The notes under the pieces are model-generated. The model ran no database searches and was not told the origin of the DNA. It saw only the letters and a program-made list of their open reading frames with translations. Shown in pieces: positions 36,430 to 48,955 of a stretch of DNA of 64,000 nt (positions within the stretch are counted from its first letter, which is position 1; each line of letters starts with the position of its first letter). The position numbers were made by a program, and so were the translations under genes. Source of the stretch: Promerops cafer (Eukaryota; Chordata; Aves; Passeriformes; Nectariniidae); the NCBI GenBank assembly GCA_013398275.1, contig VZSE01006618.1, positions 1,772,508 through 1,836,507 of the forward strand. Direction: 5' to 3'.

Positions 36430-37238
36430 CCTTAACATGCAGGAATGCTTCAACAAGGATCCACCGCATGGCAAGACTGAGTGATGGTGGCAGCACCACT
36501 GTGATTCCCCTGCAGCTCATGGGGAAGACCATTGTGAGGCAGGCTGTCCACCAGCCATGGAGATCTGTGGTGGAGCAGAGCTCCATCTGCAGCTCTTGGA
36601 GAAGCCCACACCAGAGCAGGTGGGTGCCCAAAGGAGGCTGTGGTCCTGTAGGAAGCATGGCTGGAGTAGACTCCTGGCAGGACCTGTGGGCCCATAGGGC
36701 AAGGAACCTGCATGGGAGCAGGTTTGTTGGCAGGACTTGAGGCCCCATGGAAGGGACCCACACTGGCTGCCAGTTCATGAAAAACTGCAGCCGGGGGAAG
36801 GAGTTAATGTTGGAGGAGTTCTTGGAGGACTGTCTCCTGTAGGAAGTGACACTGGGTCAGGGGAAGACTGTGAGGAGTCCTGCCCTTGCAAAGAAGGGAG
36901 CAGCAGTGACTGTGTGATGAACTGACAGCACTGTTGGGCAAGAGTGGGTGGAGAAGCTGGGGATGAAGTTGAGCCTGGGAAGAAAGGAGGGGTGGGGGGA
37001 AGGTGTTTTTAGGATTTGTGTTTCATTCTTGTTATCCTACTCTGACTAATAATAAGTTAAACCCATTTCCCTAAGCTGAGTCTTTGCCTGCTATGGTAGT
37101 TGGTGAGTAGTAATCTCTCGCTGTCCTTGTCTCATCCCGTGAGCCTTTCATTGTATTTTCTCCCTGTGTTCAGCTGAGGAGGGAGGTGCTAGAGGCTTTG
37201 GTGGGCATGTGGCACCTATCCAGGGCCAACCCACCACA
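36430..37238 (+). mobile_element. Avian endogenous retrovirus LTR
   Basis: The block has the wording of a long LTR family that is abundant in birds: repeated 'ctggagcag/ggcaggacctgtggg' units, 'gagtcctgcccttgcaaagaaggg', 'gaagttgagcctgggaagaaaggaggggtggggggaaggtgtttt', an AATAA-type poly(A) region near 37050, and a terminal 'ggccaacccaccaca' at 37224-37238. It lies in the + orientation, immediately after the long CR1. No retroviral genes adjoin it, so it is probably a solo LTR. The left limit is uncertain by some tens of bases. I recognise the family as avian ERVL-like but do not assign a library name. Confidence 0.75.
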
Positions 37239-39175
37239 GATAGTAAAGAGACAATGGCGAATATGAGATCTGTCAGAAAAGCACAAGTAGCTGGTAATAA
37301 AATTTAGTTCTCAGATGAGGCAGAAACCGCTAGAGATAGTAATCTTTCATAAGCATGAATCTGGCCTTCCAGTTCTTACTCACAGTCAAAGGTTATATTA
37401 TGAAGATGCTATGTAGTGTAGTTTATATGGCTATCTCTAGAGTGTCTGCAGCATCAGCGTTTGCTGAGAAAGATGTTTTGGTAAGTAGTAGGATTTTGCA
37501 GGTATGTCTAACAGAGCGTGTGTGGAAATGTTGATGAAATTGAGTCTTCTATTTGCTTTTAGATTTTTGTAGAAGGACTTTGTAAGTGACACATCTCCAG
37601 TCTGAGGCCTGGGAAGAGGGAATTGCCCAGAAGGGAAGAACTGGAGAGAGGAACTAGATTTTTTAAAGGGGTTGTCTTCAGCTGTTGCTTCTGATAGAAG
37701 AGCAAGTAAATTGTTCTGTATGTTGCAGTATAGCTGAAGGATTCAGAAATTACTTCTCTCTTAATAGATTTTTGGCCTATGGAACTGAATTTTCTTTCTT
37801 GTAACCTTTTCATTTATTACTTTTCAAAAAATACCGTGCCTTTGCAATTCTGTTGTATCCTTGTGTTGACCCAGTAATTGCTTGCATAGGTTTTCCAAAG
37901 TGTGTTGTCTGGACCTGGGGACATAATTGCCTTAACTGGAATCAGGCTTTTGCAAGTTAACTTTAACACAGAAAAGCCTGATAGAATGTTTGAGGCGTTC
38001 TCACATATAGGGTGTATTTCTTCAAAAAATAGCTAGAAGTATTTGTCAAAGATTTCTTACCTCCTTACCGTGAATGTAAGTGTTTATTCCCAACATTCAG
38101 TGATTTTTATATAAGTAGGGAATACATAAGGGTAGAAGTGCAGATCTATTTCTGTTTCCATAAGTGTAGGTATATAGGCAGCTGAGAAGGTAAGAGAGAC
38201 CTGGGTGTCAGTCAGGTGTCTGACCCTTCTCTCGGGCTTTGTCAGCCCTGTAGCAAAAGTGAATGGCAAGAAGGACTCTGTTGCCATGAACGTATTTTTT
38301 TGTTACTTGATTTATGCTTTTTTACCCAACTTGGGGAAATGAGTGTTCACACTGAGAGATCAGAAGCACTCCACTTAGAAAGCTAGAAGGTGAGTTAAGT
38401 TCTTAAGCAAGAAGGTGATAGTGGCCTCCCGCCCCCAGTCTTGGAGTTGGTAGTACTTCACTGGCCAGCAGAGAATCCAACCACAAGACCACAGAACAAA
38501 TTATTGTTTTGAGTTTTATGCTTGAACACATTAAGAGAAGAACATTTCTGAATGGTTTTACAGCAGAATTTATAATATTTTAACAAGAAGTGCCTATTTT
38601 TGCAACAGCAGAAAGTTATTTTACAAACTGAAAATTTATTTCAGCATTAAGCGGTTATGTTGATTTTCCTGCCACTGGAGAAGCAGAGATATTTATGCTG
38701 TAATATGTCAGCTCTTCTGAAGAGACTAAGAAATTTTAATAGGGCTGGGGACATGAACAACAATAATATACAAACTGAAAGTCTATTCCATTCGAGAATT
38801 ACCCTTTTTGCTTGATAGACACAAGTGTCCTTTAGTTTTTTATTTATTTTCAATAGAAGATGCTCAAGGAGTTTTGAGGAATGTTAAGAGGATGTCTTGA
38901 AATTGTGTACTTGGTAGTAAAAAAGATGCAGAATTTACCAACTACAAATTAAGATGTAGCTTGTTTGAAATTGATCAACTCCGATATATGTAATCTGTAC
39001 CACATTTCAAGAAGAATAGCTAAAGGTAAGTGGAAAACTTACCAAGCATTAGATTGGAAGTCCAGTGCCTTTTATAAGCTTAAGATGCTTCTGGTAATGT
39101 TGCTTTAAATGATTCTAGTTTGCTCATTAAATTCTGTATCATTTATTGGCTAAAATTATAAATACCACGCTAAAC

Positions 39176-39198
39176 TTTTTTTTTTTTTTTTTTTTTTT
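39176..39198. repeat. Poly-T tract (23 T)
   Basis: An uninterrupted run of 23 T in AT-rich intron sequence. A similar 22-T run is at 47453-47474. No retrocopy body was recognised beside either. Confidence 0.95.
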
Positions 39199-42100
39199 GG
39201 TTCTGTGTTTAGCAGTTACTGTATATGCAGTAGTTTCTCATGCTACTGTTTCTTTGGTCCATATTACCAATAATGAGTGGTGCCAGAGCTGTTGATGAAT
39301 TAAAGATTTTGTGACTTCACTGTTACTTATTTCTGCTGCACTAAATTTCAAAGGCATTTATTAATTTCCTACTATATCGTGATCAGATTAATGAGTGGAG
39401 ACCTTTTTAGGCTGCGTCTTTTGTGCTTCAGCTGACTTGGTTAGCATACTTTTTGATCTGTTGGTATTAAAAAAAGGAAAAAGAATATGTCAGGCTGGCC
39501 ATATGTCAGTATGGTCTGTGGATAATGATAGGCTAATAGGAGCACATCCAAAGACAAGAACTGCAGCAGAGAATAATCTTGTTAATTAAAACAATGTTGT
39601 ACCTTTAATTGGCTTCTATTCTGTAATTACACCGAGTACACCTTTTTCTTGGGGATAGTAGTGTATTGTTAAAGAGGTCAAAAATGTTTCAAAATTGATC
39701 AAGCCTTCCCAGTTTAATTGTAAGGAATACTGAAAAATACCAATGGTTATTTTTCTAGATTTGCTTTTGATTTTTGTAAACATAGCACAAAACAAAAACC
39801 TAAAAGAAGATGAATTTTACTTTCCATTCTGTGGTGGTTACAAAATTAGCTGAAGACTGTTATCCATATAAGAGTTGGTTTAAGGGCAGCAAATCCAGTG
39901 ATTTTTCGTGTAATTTCTGGGGCTTACGTCTGATATGGGCATAGGTAAATCTCAGCTGCAGTGCTATCTCTTTTGGGGAGAGCCAGCCCTGACATATCCC
40001 TGAGTTATTTATTATGTAATGTACTCTAGAGTTTGTCTGAGCATCCTGTGACTAACTGGTCTTACTTCAGTCAGATTCTTTTCAGTTACCTACTGTTCGT
40101 TTGTTTTTTCTTTTTTTCTTTTTTTATGTTTTCCCTCAGCTTGAGTTTTGTTTTCAAAAAAGCTTTCCTGTCATTTTCCTGTCATCACTCAACTTTCAAC
40201 TCAACGTTTTCAACTTTGTTGAAACAGTATGCCTAGAATTTCTTAGAATTTATTTTTTTTTCTGAGTAGGCTGAGAATGATTTATCGGGGTCATCTGACT
40301 TCTTCCACCTGTTTTTTTTCTGATGTCTTTCATTTATGAATTTTTTTTGTTTCTTTTCCCTTTTAGCTGTGGTAAGTGTCTGTTGGAGTCTTCTCTCTTC
40401 CTTTTAATGACTGTATGTCATTCTACCACCCGATCTCCCATTCACATTTATCCCTTGCAATGCACCTGTGTGTCCCTTTCTCATTTTTTTAAAGTCAAAT
40501 ACTGTTCTGAGCACTGGATTCAGTTTTTACTTGGCACTTTCATAGCTTTACCAGAGTTGTACTTTTGCTTCACAAGCTCTGCTGAAATGTTTTTCATCAA
40601 AGTCTGTAATGCTTTTTGCTTGGAATAAATAATCCCAGTTCAGACTCCTGGATCTGTCAGCCTAGTAGTTGTCTGTGTTCTTACTAGAAGCATACCTCTC
40701 TTTCAGCTTGCAAGACATAGTCAACCAATTTTTTTTTTCTCCATCTTTCTGCATACAATTTCTGAGTTACATGAATTATGCCTATGATTTCTGATACAAA
40801 TTTCTTTTTAAATTCTTGTATTCAGTCCCTAAATCTATTTAGCCTGTCAATATGGAAGACTGCAAACTGTTTCTAACATATGATTTTTATTTAATCTCAA
40901 ATTTAATTTCATAGAAATGTCCAGCTGTATTAGTTATGTGAATGGGAGTGTGTCCTTGCAGTACTTAATTTTTGTTTTCCTGTGAACATGTAAAGAAAAT
41001 GGACCAAATGAGTCCTGGAGGCCTTATCCTATGGCTCTTCTGGCACAAAGTAGTAGATAGTAGGTCATCTATATTGTAAAATTAACATGAATTTTTTTTT
41101 ACCTAGTGAATAGTCAAGTACTTACTGTGGCTTATCTTTATTTCTTTCTACATATTTTCCTTAGTTTTTATATATATTAATAATTGATAATACAATTTTC
41201 TGAGTTTTTTTCCTTTTTTTCTTTTTTTCCTTTTTTTAAGCAGTCAATCAACTGTTGTCCAAAAGGCTAGAAATATTAAATAAAATTGACTATGTATGCA
41301 TCCTGTATTTGGAAGGAGCACCTTTTAATGCACACTTTTTTTGTGACTTGACAATATCAGCATCTACAACATTACAATATTTATTATAAAATGCTTTTAT
41401 TTTCTTATGGTGTCATGGAATTGGCATTCTTGCCTGTATTTCTGTTTAGCACTTCAGCATTTCTATTTATTCCAAAAGTCCAGTTTAATGAAATTGAAAG
41501 TAGGCAAATTGTGCACTAGGGAGAGAATAAATGGGTTAAATTGGAATGAATATGAAATGTTCAGGAATTCAATATTTTGATGCTTTTGTCAGACAGTGGA
41601 AAGAAAATGCTCCTTATCTAAAAAGCACCTAGAGTTTATGGGTTAATTAAGGATGGCAAACAGTCTAAGGAAATCTACTGCCAGAAAAGTTAATTAGAGA
41701 TAAGGCTAGTTTTGTTAACAATGGATTATATTCTTAACAGCTGTAAAATGGTAAATCAAGAAAGTTGTATTTTATAAAAAAGGATGATCCAAAAAAAGGT
41801 GATTTAGAGGTTCTTATGGTTTGCTATGTGTATGAAACAGTAGTGGTCCAATTCTGTTTTATAATGTATGGAACTTGTTTTTCCTGGTATTTTTGAATTC
41901 AGTATTACACTTAAGCAATTTAGGAATAAGCCTCCTTCCCCGCCCTGCCCCCCCGCCTTGGTTTATTGGAATTATTGGTTAGAAACTTTAGAAATCCTCT
42001 TTGTTAGAATTTTCAACAAATGAAGTTGTGAGGCTGTAAAATCTTTAGAGTTTAAATTTATTTTGTTGTTTTTAATAGAAGGTCTTGTTAATTGTACTTT

Positions 42101-45100
42101 CTAATAGGAAATTTCTTCATTAAAATACCAAAGAAAGATCAATGAATTCCAATTGTGCTGATTCTTCTGGAGACCTAAGTCAAATTCTCCTTGAGCATCA
42201 AAATTATTTTAAAAACCCTAATGCATGAAAAGCAGGCAGCTAATACAGTGTATTAAGCTGATTTTAAGTGCTTTTAAGAATATGTCATCTCCACGTCGGT
42301 TAAAAAATAACCCCTAGTGTACAACAAGCCTACTTACACCTATAGCTGCTTCATGCCTTACAAAAGGAACAGGGATGCTGATGCTTTAAACTCAAGTAGT
42401 TTTAAAGATATCTAGGCGCCCAAATATCTTGGAGCTTAAGTTGTTAAAGCTGCTTCAGTAATGTCTTTGACGTTTATAATGGTACAGTGGATATAATCAG
42501 TCAAAATCTATTAAGTTGGTTATGCTTTAATATAATTCTGTTCTGAGCCACTGCTTTTATTTTGTATTCTGTTCATGTTGGCAAATGCAGATTTTGTAAC
42601 TGTTGGGAGAGGGTCGGGGAGAAATTTAGTAAGGGCACTATCAGAGGACTAATGAAGTCATGTACCACTAAAACAAATGTGGGTAGGGGACAAATGGAAG
42701 AGCAGCATGCCCTTCTTTGACAGACTGTTTAATGGATTTAACAGTATCTAACCATGACGACAGGTTCTGGTTCTGGAGTAAGGGGTGGTTATGTTTGTCT
42801 GAATGTAAGAGTATTAAGGGAGTTTTTGAGAGCTTTCTACAAAAGTCAAGCTGGGAAGATACAGACTAGGGAATGGGTCTACAAAATAAATAAAGAGACC
42901 TTCCTGGGCTGTTGAGCTCAAGCAATCTGCAGTTCAAAGTAGGAGAGGCCTTTGTGGGGGTTTATGCTGCAAGCAGAGCTATTAAATGTGCTCCCAGTGC
43001 CCAGGTGGATGGGGTGGAAGGGGTGCACAGCCAACTTGCAGGTGACAGCCAGGTGGAGGGAGCAATTTGCTGTCCTGCAGGAGGTTAGAGCTGCCATTTG
43101 CAAAGACACTGACAGCTGTCTAGTCATGAGGAACCTCACAAAATTCAGCACATTTGAAGCTCATTTTCCCAGGGCTAAACAAGCCCCGGTATCACTGTGA
43201 GCCTGCATACTGGCCTGCAAGGGGACCATTCTGCAGCAGAGGTGGGCAGCACGGTAAGCGTGGGCCAGCAGCATCCCCTGGTGGAAGAAGAGGCCTTGTC
43301 CTGTCAGTTTTAATCAGAGTACAGCTGTGTTTCAGCTTCACAAAAAAAGAATTAAACTTCTTGAGAGTGGTTAAATGCTAGAACTGATTGCCTGGTGAGA
43401 CTTTGGTAGGCTAACATCATTTGGCTCGAGGCCTTTGAAATTATGCCTGCTTTGAGTCCAAAGTTGTCCAATTCTGAATTATTTTATGAGTCTGTTTATA
43501 GCTTTGTACTGCTGTGCTCTGTTTAAGTTAATACCAGTGGCCTTGCAGACCATGGTACTTTTATGAGCGCAAAATTAAGTATTAACTGTTGTGATCCTTC
43601 TTACTCCTGTCAATCTCTTAATGAGATACTCCAGTGCAGTCTAACCTTGTTTTTTGTTAACTTTTATAAGCATGCTTGCTAATTATAGACTACACTAGTA
43701 ATAAAACTAGTGTTTCCAAGTTACACAAGAAAGTTTCATCTATGCAACAGACTTCTAACTTTCTTATTTAAAAGAAAGGATTATTGTGGGGTATTTTTCC
43801 TAGGACATGAAGCCTGCAAAGCACCTTGAGTGGTAAAAATCAGTGTTGTTCTGAGGTTTGATGTGGTGACTGCTATATTAAGCATTTTAAAGCATTTGTG
43901 CTGAATTGATTGTTTACCTTAAAAGCAGCGTCTTCCAGTATCCGGAAGATGATTTAGAATGGCTTAATGAAATTGATGCCTGGTTAAATAAAAGAGATAT
44001 TCTGTATTCAGTAAAAATCAACATATTCTAAAGAAATAACTTTTTACTGTTAAATAGCAGGTACACTGTTTTAAAATACATTGTTTTGTTGCATTGTATC
44101 AGGAAACTGACTTACTGCTTTTTAATAAGATAGATGCTAGATCAGAATCAGTGTATTTGACAGAAGTGCTGCTATTCAGAAAAAGGACACTAGAGCGCAG
44201 TGTAGCATTTAAAGTGCTCTCAGCTGGCATCAGGAAGTCTGAACAGAACACTGCACATGGCCTTTTTGGTATGGTTTTATAATGTTGAGTTATAGTGAGG
44301 TTTTCTGAGTATATAAATACAACTCCATTTTTCTACCATCTATGGCAGAAATGAATATTATACTAGAATAACTGAATATTCTATTTCATATTTAACCATT
44401 TTCCTAATACAGGTTATTCGTCATATGAAGTTCCATTAACTGTATTTTTGCTTGCATTCATTTGAAGATAAACTATGGAATCTTTCTTTTAACAGGAATG
44501 TGTATTCTTTAAAGGGGTTTTGTCTGATAGGCATTATCTACTTTCATGTTAATGCTAAATATAATTTAGAGAGGGAATTCTGTTGTGTGTTCTGTTTTAC
44601 CATAATAAATTATAACAATACCTTCATTTAATAGTTTTTTTTACAGGTTTTGAAAGGTATAAAGGTTAAATTCATAGCTGGAAGTAACAGGATATAGCAT
44701 TGTTGTGTGGATTGAGAGACACAAGAACTTAGCTCTTTTAACTTCTGAAATATGTGTGGGCACTTAACCTGCTTTCATTAAAAATCAATGACAGAATTCC
44801 CTTGACTTTATTTGGTGCAGAAGTGAGCTTTTATCTCCCTTTTTTCATGTGCTTTTTTCAAACTAGGACTCAGAGGTGGTTTTGTTATTAAAAAATATAC
44901 ATTTCAATAGATTCAGTGTTTAAAACACGATATTAGATAAGATGAAGTTGTGTAAGAGACCTAAACTCCAAATGTGAAATGACCTATTGGTTTTGTGTTT
45001 ATTTTTGCAGATAGAAAGGGCGGTTTTATTGAAAGTTGGGCAGCGTGTTTTGAAGAGACTGTCGCTCATGTAATTCAAACTTAAAACTGAAAAAATCCCA

Positions 45101-47452
45101 TAAGCTGGGACTTAGAAATTTAGTGTTAGAAGTTTTTATTCATGCCTGCATAGATTTTTGCAATGTTACCCTTAATGACAAGTTGTAATTATCCTTTTTT
45201 GATCAATAAACAAGCAATAACGAAACAACAGTGCAGGAATATTTTAGGTAAATTTGAGATTTGTAGACTGCATTTACACAGCTTCAGTTGCTGTTTGAAC
45301 CCCTCACTGCACCTAAAATGTACTGTCAGTGTCTCCTATTAGCAGTGTCTTCATCTCAGCTTCCCTGTCTCACTGCAGTATCAATTATGAACCTTTATTA
45401 TACATGGGGTGCTAAAGAACCTGTGTTCCCTCACACCAAGCTACCAGACTGAGGAGAAGAAGGGGAGTCAGCCACAGTTTCTGAGAGTCATGTGTGGAAA
45501 GGCATGCAAGGGACTACCAAGCCTACCAGACCCAAGATGCTGGTGCTGCATTGTTGGAAATGTTTTCTTTTTTTCTCCTCTTCATTGCTTGGATTGGTGG
45601 TTTTCTCTCTTCCCTGGGAAATTCTGGACTTTTTCATGAGATGTTTTGGTTACAGAATTTTTCTGCCTTGTCTTTTCTTGTGGTAGCATCTAAACTCGTG
45701 AAACAGATTTGGAATTATAAGCTGGCAATGTCAGACTTGAGTTTTACTTCTTTATGTCTCAATGGCACACTTAAAATGCCATTACTACTTCACCTTCTTC
45801 AACAAATTTAAAGCTCTGCTAGCTGTCTTGCATCAAGCTTGTCAGGGTGCCAGGTATTTTGCCAGACTGTAGAGCCAAGATGCATGAAAATGTCAACAAT
45901 CTCAGGCTCATTAGTTTTTGGCTTTCCTGGCCTTTCTGTAATGACTACAGTGCTGCATAAGCTAAATGCGATTTTATTTATTTACTCCTATTAGTTCCAG
46001 TGGAAACCACAGCCAACTTTAATGTAAACAGTTAAGCTGTTGAAAGAATGTTCTCCTATTGATTTGTTAATTTAAGTTATTTACAAAGAAAGCTGCCTGC
46101 CAAAGTCTGCTTCCTTGTTAAAAGTTCAGAAAATGATACAGTGTGAATATTTTGTTCTTTTCTTCTTTGTACCTTTTCTCTTTTAAAGCACTAGAAGATA
46201 TTTGTTGTATTGGATATGTTTTGATTAGGCTTGTATTAGCCATGAACATACCAGGCTGAAAAAAAACCCCCCAAACTAACTTGTTTGTCCTTTATTTATG
46301 ATTTAATTGGTCAGGCAGAAAGGTTATTTGCCTTGGGAAATGGACACATGAGAATACAGCACAACTTAAAAGCCTTTAATAAGGTTTGTGCTGCCTTTGT
46401 TCACATTTTTGAAATATATTGATTTTTGTCTGTATACCTTCAGCATAAAAATATGCGAAAGATTGCTCATTAAGGATAGCATACTCTTATAGGATTCATA
46501 CACATGCTGTACTAAAGAATCTACTAATTTTGTTGGGTAACCTGTTGGTTCCTATTGTAGTGTCAAAATCTAAAGGAAATGTCCAAATTAATTTAAAATT
46601 CTTCCCGTATAATTGCATGTCACTCTAATGTTATAAACTTCTCCATAAAAGCCACTTCACCCATAATAGGTAATTCTCTAGCTACTATGTGTTCAATATG
46701 TTCTGCTACTATTACTGATGGTGAGGATAAAATCTTTTGTACTATTTACTTAGTGTTGAAAACCACTGTGAAAAATACGGTAATGCAAAATAGAAGAGAA
46801 GTTTGGAATGATACATAAGCTACCAGATACTTGGAAGGAAAGATACTTTTCTTCATTAATTTTAGATTTTTTTACAAATACACATTTTCTAAAGAGAAAT
46901 GTATATATGTATGTTTGTTTGCCTAATTTTTGAAGAATTGCACTAACTGATGTAAATTTCAAAAAAGTAGGAATGTTTTCTTTAATGAGAACTCAGAGCT
47001 TGTCATGAACTGACTGCTTCTGTCCCTTACTTTTTTAGTCCAGTTTTATTCTTAAATCTAGGAGAATAAAACCTCGTAATCTTTGTAAGTAAGGCTTTTC
47101 AAATATATTGCTACAGTTGTTCAAATCCAGACCAGTTGAACTTTGACTGAAAATCATTACAAGCTGATTGTTGTTTGGTGCTGAAGAAGAAATGAGTTGG
47201 TGATGTAAATCCCATTTCTAGTAGCTGGCTGTCAATATCTGAAAACTTAGCTGTTTTTGAGATAGATTTGTTGCTTTTTTCCCCTAGTAAGAGCTCAGGA
47301 CATAATCCCTGAAATATATTGGGTTGCTCTGAAAGTAAATGTTAAAATGAAACCACATATAGTCTCTACTCTTGTTTTCAACACTTACCTCACTGAGCTT
47401 TATGTTCTCCTGTTGAGTATAGGAGCTGGATAATGGTCTATTGCTTCTTTTC

Positions 47453-47474
47453 TTTTTTTTTTTTTTTTTTTTTT
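47453..47474. repeat. Poly-T tract (22 T)
   Basis: An uninterrupted run of 22 T within DTWD2 intron 1, just after a CTTCTTTTC segment. It has no associated gene or recognised retroelement. Confidence 0.95.
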
Positions 47475-48015
47475 AAATAGTGATTTGTGCCAGTAAACCA
47501 TACTCAGAGCAAATGGGTCAAACATGAGGGTCTGTGGTGGAGAGCTAAATAATGAATAGCAGGTGCCTGGGGATCATCATAAATACAGGGCACCTGTAGA
47601 GTGATATTTGTGGCTGATAGGAATAGTGGTTTTTTGATTTTCTGAACTAAAAAGCGTATCTTCATGTTTTAGTAACTTTTGACAATGGACAGCTTTTTTA
47701 TTGCTGTGAATTTCTCCCCCCACCCATTATGTGATGCAACATAACTGTTCACGAAACAGATGTAAATAGGTGTTTCTTTTTGCCCTTAGTCTCTGCTGGT
47801 ATTCCTTGATGCCTGTGTCAATTAACTACTTTATTCTTTGTTCGGGTTTTCTGAAGTCCAGTACTCTGGGCAGAGGCCCAAGATTGTTTCAAATTTACAA
47901 GAAAGCAAAGTTTTCAAATTGACTGACTATGATGGAAAATCAGTGTTTTGCACAGGTGGCTGTAGTTGGAGTGCAAAACAGAAAGAATGGCAAGGGATGT
48001 ATCTTCTCACCGTAT

Positions 48016-48075
48016 CATGCAGGAGCAGGAGAACTGCTGAGAGTTGGTACTCAGCAGTTCTCCTGCTCCTGCATG
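48016..48075. repeat. Perfect 26-bp inverted repeat with 8-base loop
   Basis: The left arm (48016-48041, starting CATGCAGGAGCAGGAG) is exactly the reverse complement of the right arm (48050-48075). The spacer AGTTGGTA is 8 bases. A transcript from either strand would fold into one 60-nt hairpin. The perfect pairing means it is recent, constrained or an artefact. Pre-miRNAs are about this size but usually have bulges. The 81-codon frame that crosses it has no recognisable domain. Confidence 0.95.
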
Positions 48076-48725
48076 GAATCTGAGAAATCTACAAGAAATC
48101 TGTGTGCTAGGAAATAGTTCTGTGATCTCCTAGCTGATCACTAGTATTCGTGCTTTGTTGAGAGGCAGGGAGATGACTCTGTCTCCCTGTCCCCTTTCTG
48201 AACCTCTTTCTGTATCTCTTCTCTGAAGTATCTCTGACCCCATTCCATTGCCTTCTCCCATTGCTGCATCCCTTGACCCTGTTAGTTCTAGTGGGATTCT
48301 AGGTCAGTTCAAAGGCAGTTTTTGTCTAAAAATACTGCATTGCTCTTTGAATGCTTCTGTTGTATATCATGGCTCTTTATACTGTGACCAAATTTGCTGT
48401 GTTGGTAGTACCTCGTGGCGAGAAGAACAGATGTTTTAACTACTGTACAACTATGAGGAAACTGCTCTGGAAATAAACTCATTGAAGACAATGGTAACCT
48501 CTATTTAACTAGTCAATTTTATGGTCTTGTTGGTTTGGAAATCTGTGATACTGTCTTAAATGTCTTCTGGTACAAAATGCTAAATTTAATCTGGCATATT
48601 TTAATGAATTTAATATGTAGTATTGCAGTGGCTTTTTCTGGAACTACATAAAAAAGTTTTGGAACCCGTACCAGAATACATTACAGGTTTAAAGTGTAAA
48701 AGGAGCAAGATCCATAAGTTAAAAG

Positions 48726-48955
48726 AGATAAAATTAGGTTTAAATTAGATCTTAGGAATAAATTCTTTGCTATGAGGGTAGCGAGGCACTGGAACATTGT
48801 CCTAGAGGAGCTGTGAGTGACTGATCTCCGGAAGCGTTCAAGGCTGGAACAGGGCTTTGAGCCCTTTGATCTACTGGAAGGTGTCCCTAACCATGTCTGG
48901 AGAGTTGGAATGAGATGATCCCAAAAATCTTTTCCAACTCAGGCCATTCTGCTGT
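48726..48955 (+). mobile_element. CR1 LINE fragment (3' end)
   Basis: This CR1 copy lies in the forward orientation and is about 230 bp long. It contains TTAGATCTTAGGAATAAATT, then 'tgagggtagcgaggcactggaac', 'ctagaggagctgtgagtg', 'aggtgtccctaaccatg' and the terminal 'tggaatgagatgatcccaaaaatcttttccaactcaggcc'. All of these are standard CR1 3'-end phrases. It is moderately diverged. Confidence 0.9.

Noticed and set aside
36419..36925. Frames of 60-119 codons on both strands
   Set aside because: They cover a GC-richer avian LTR with internal repeated units, not a gene.
47838..48083. 81-codon + frame over the palindrome
   Set aside because: It has no recognisable domain, is cut by the palindrome and has no splice support.
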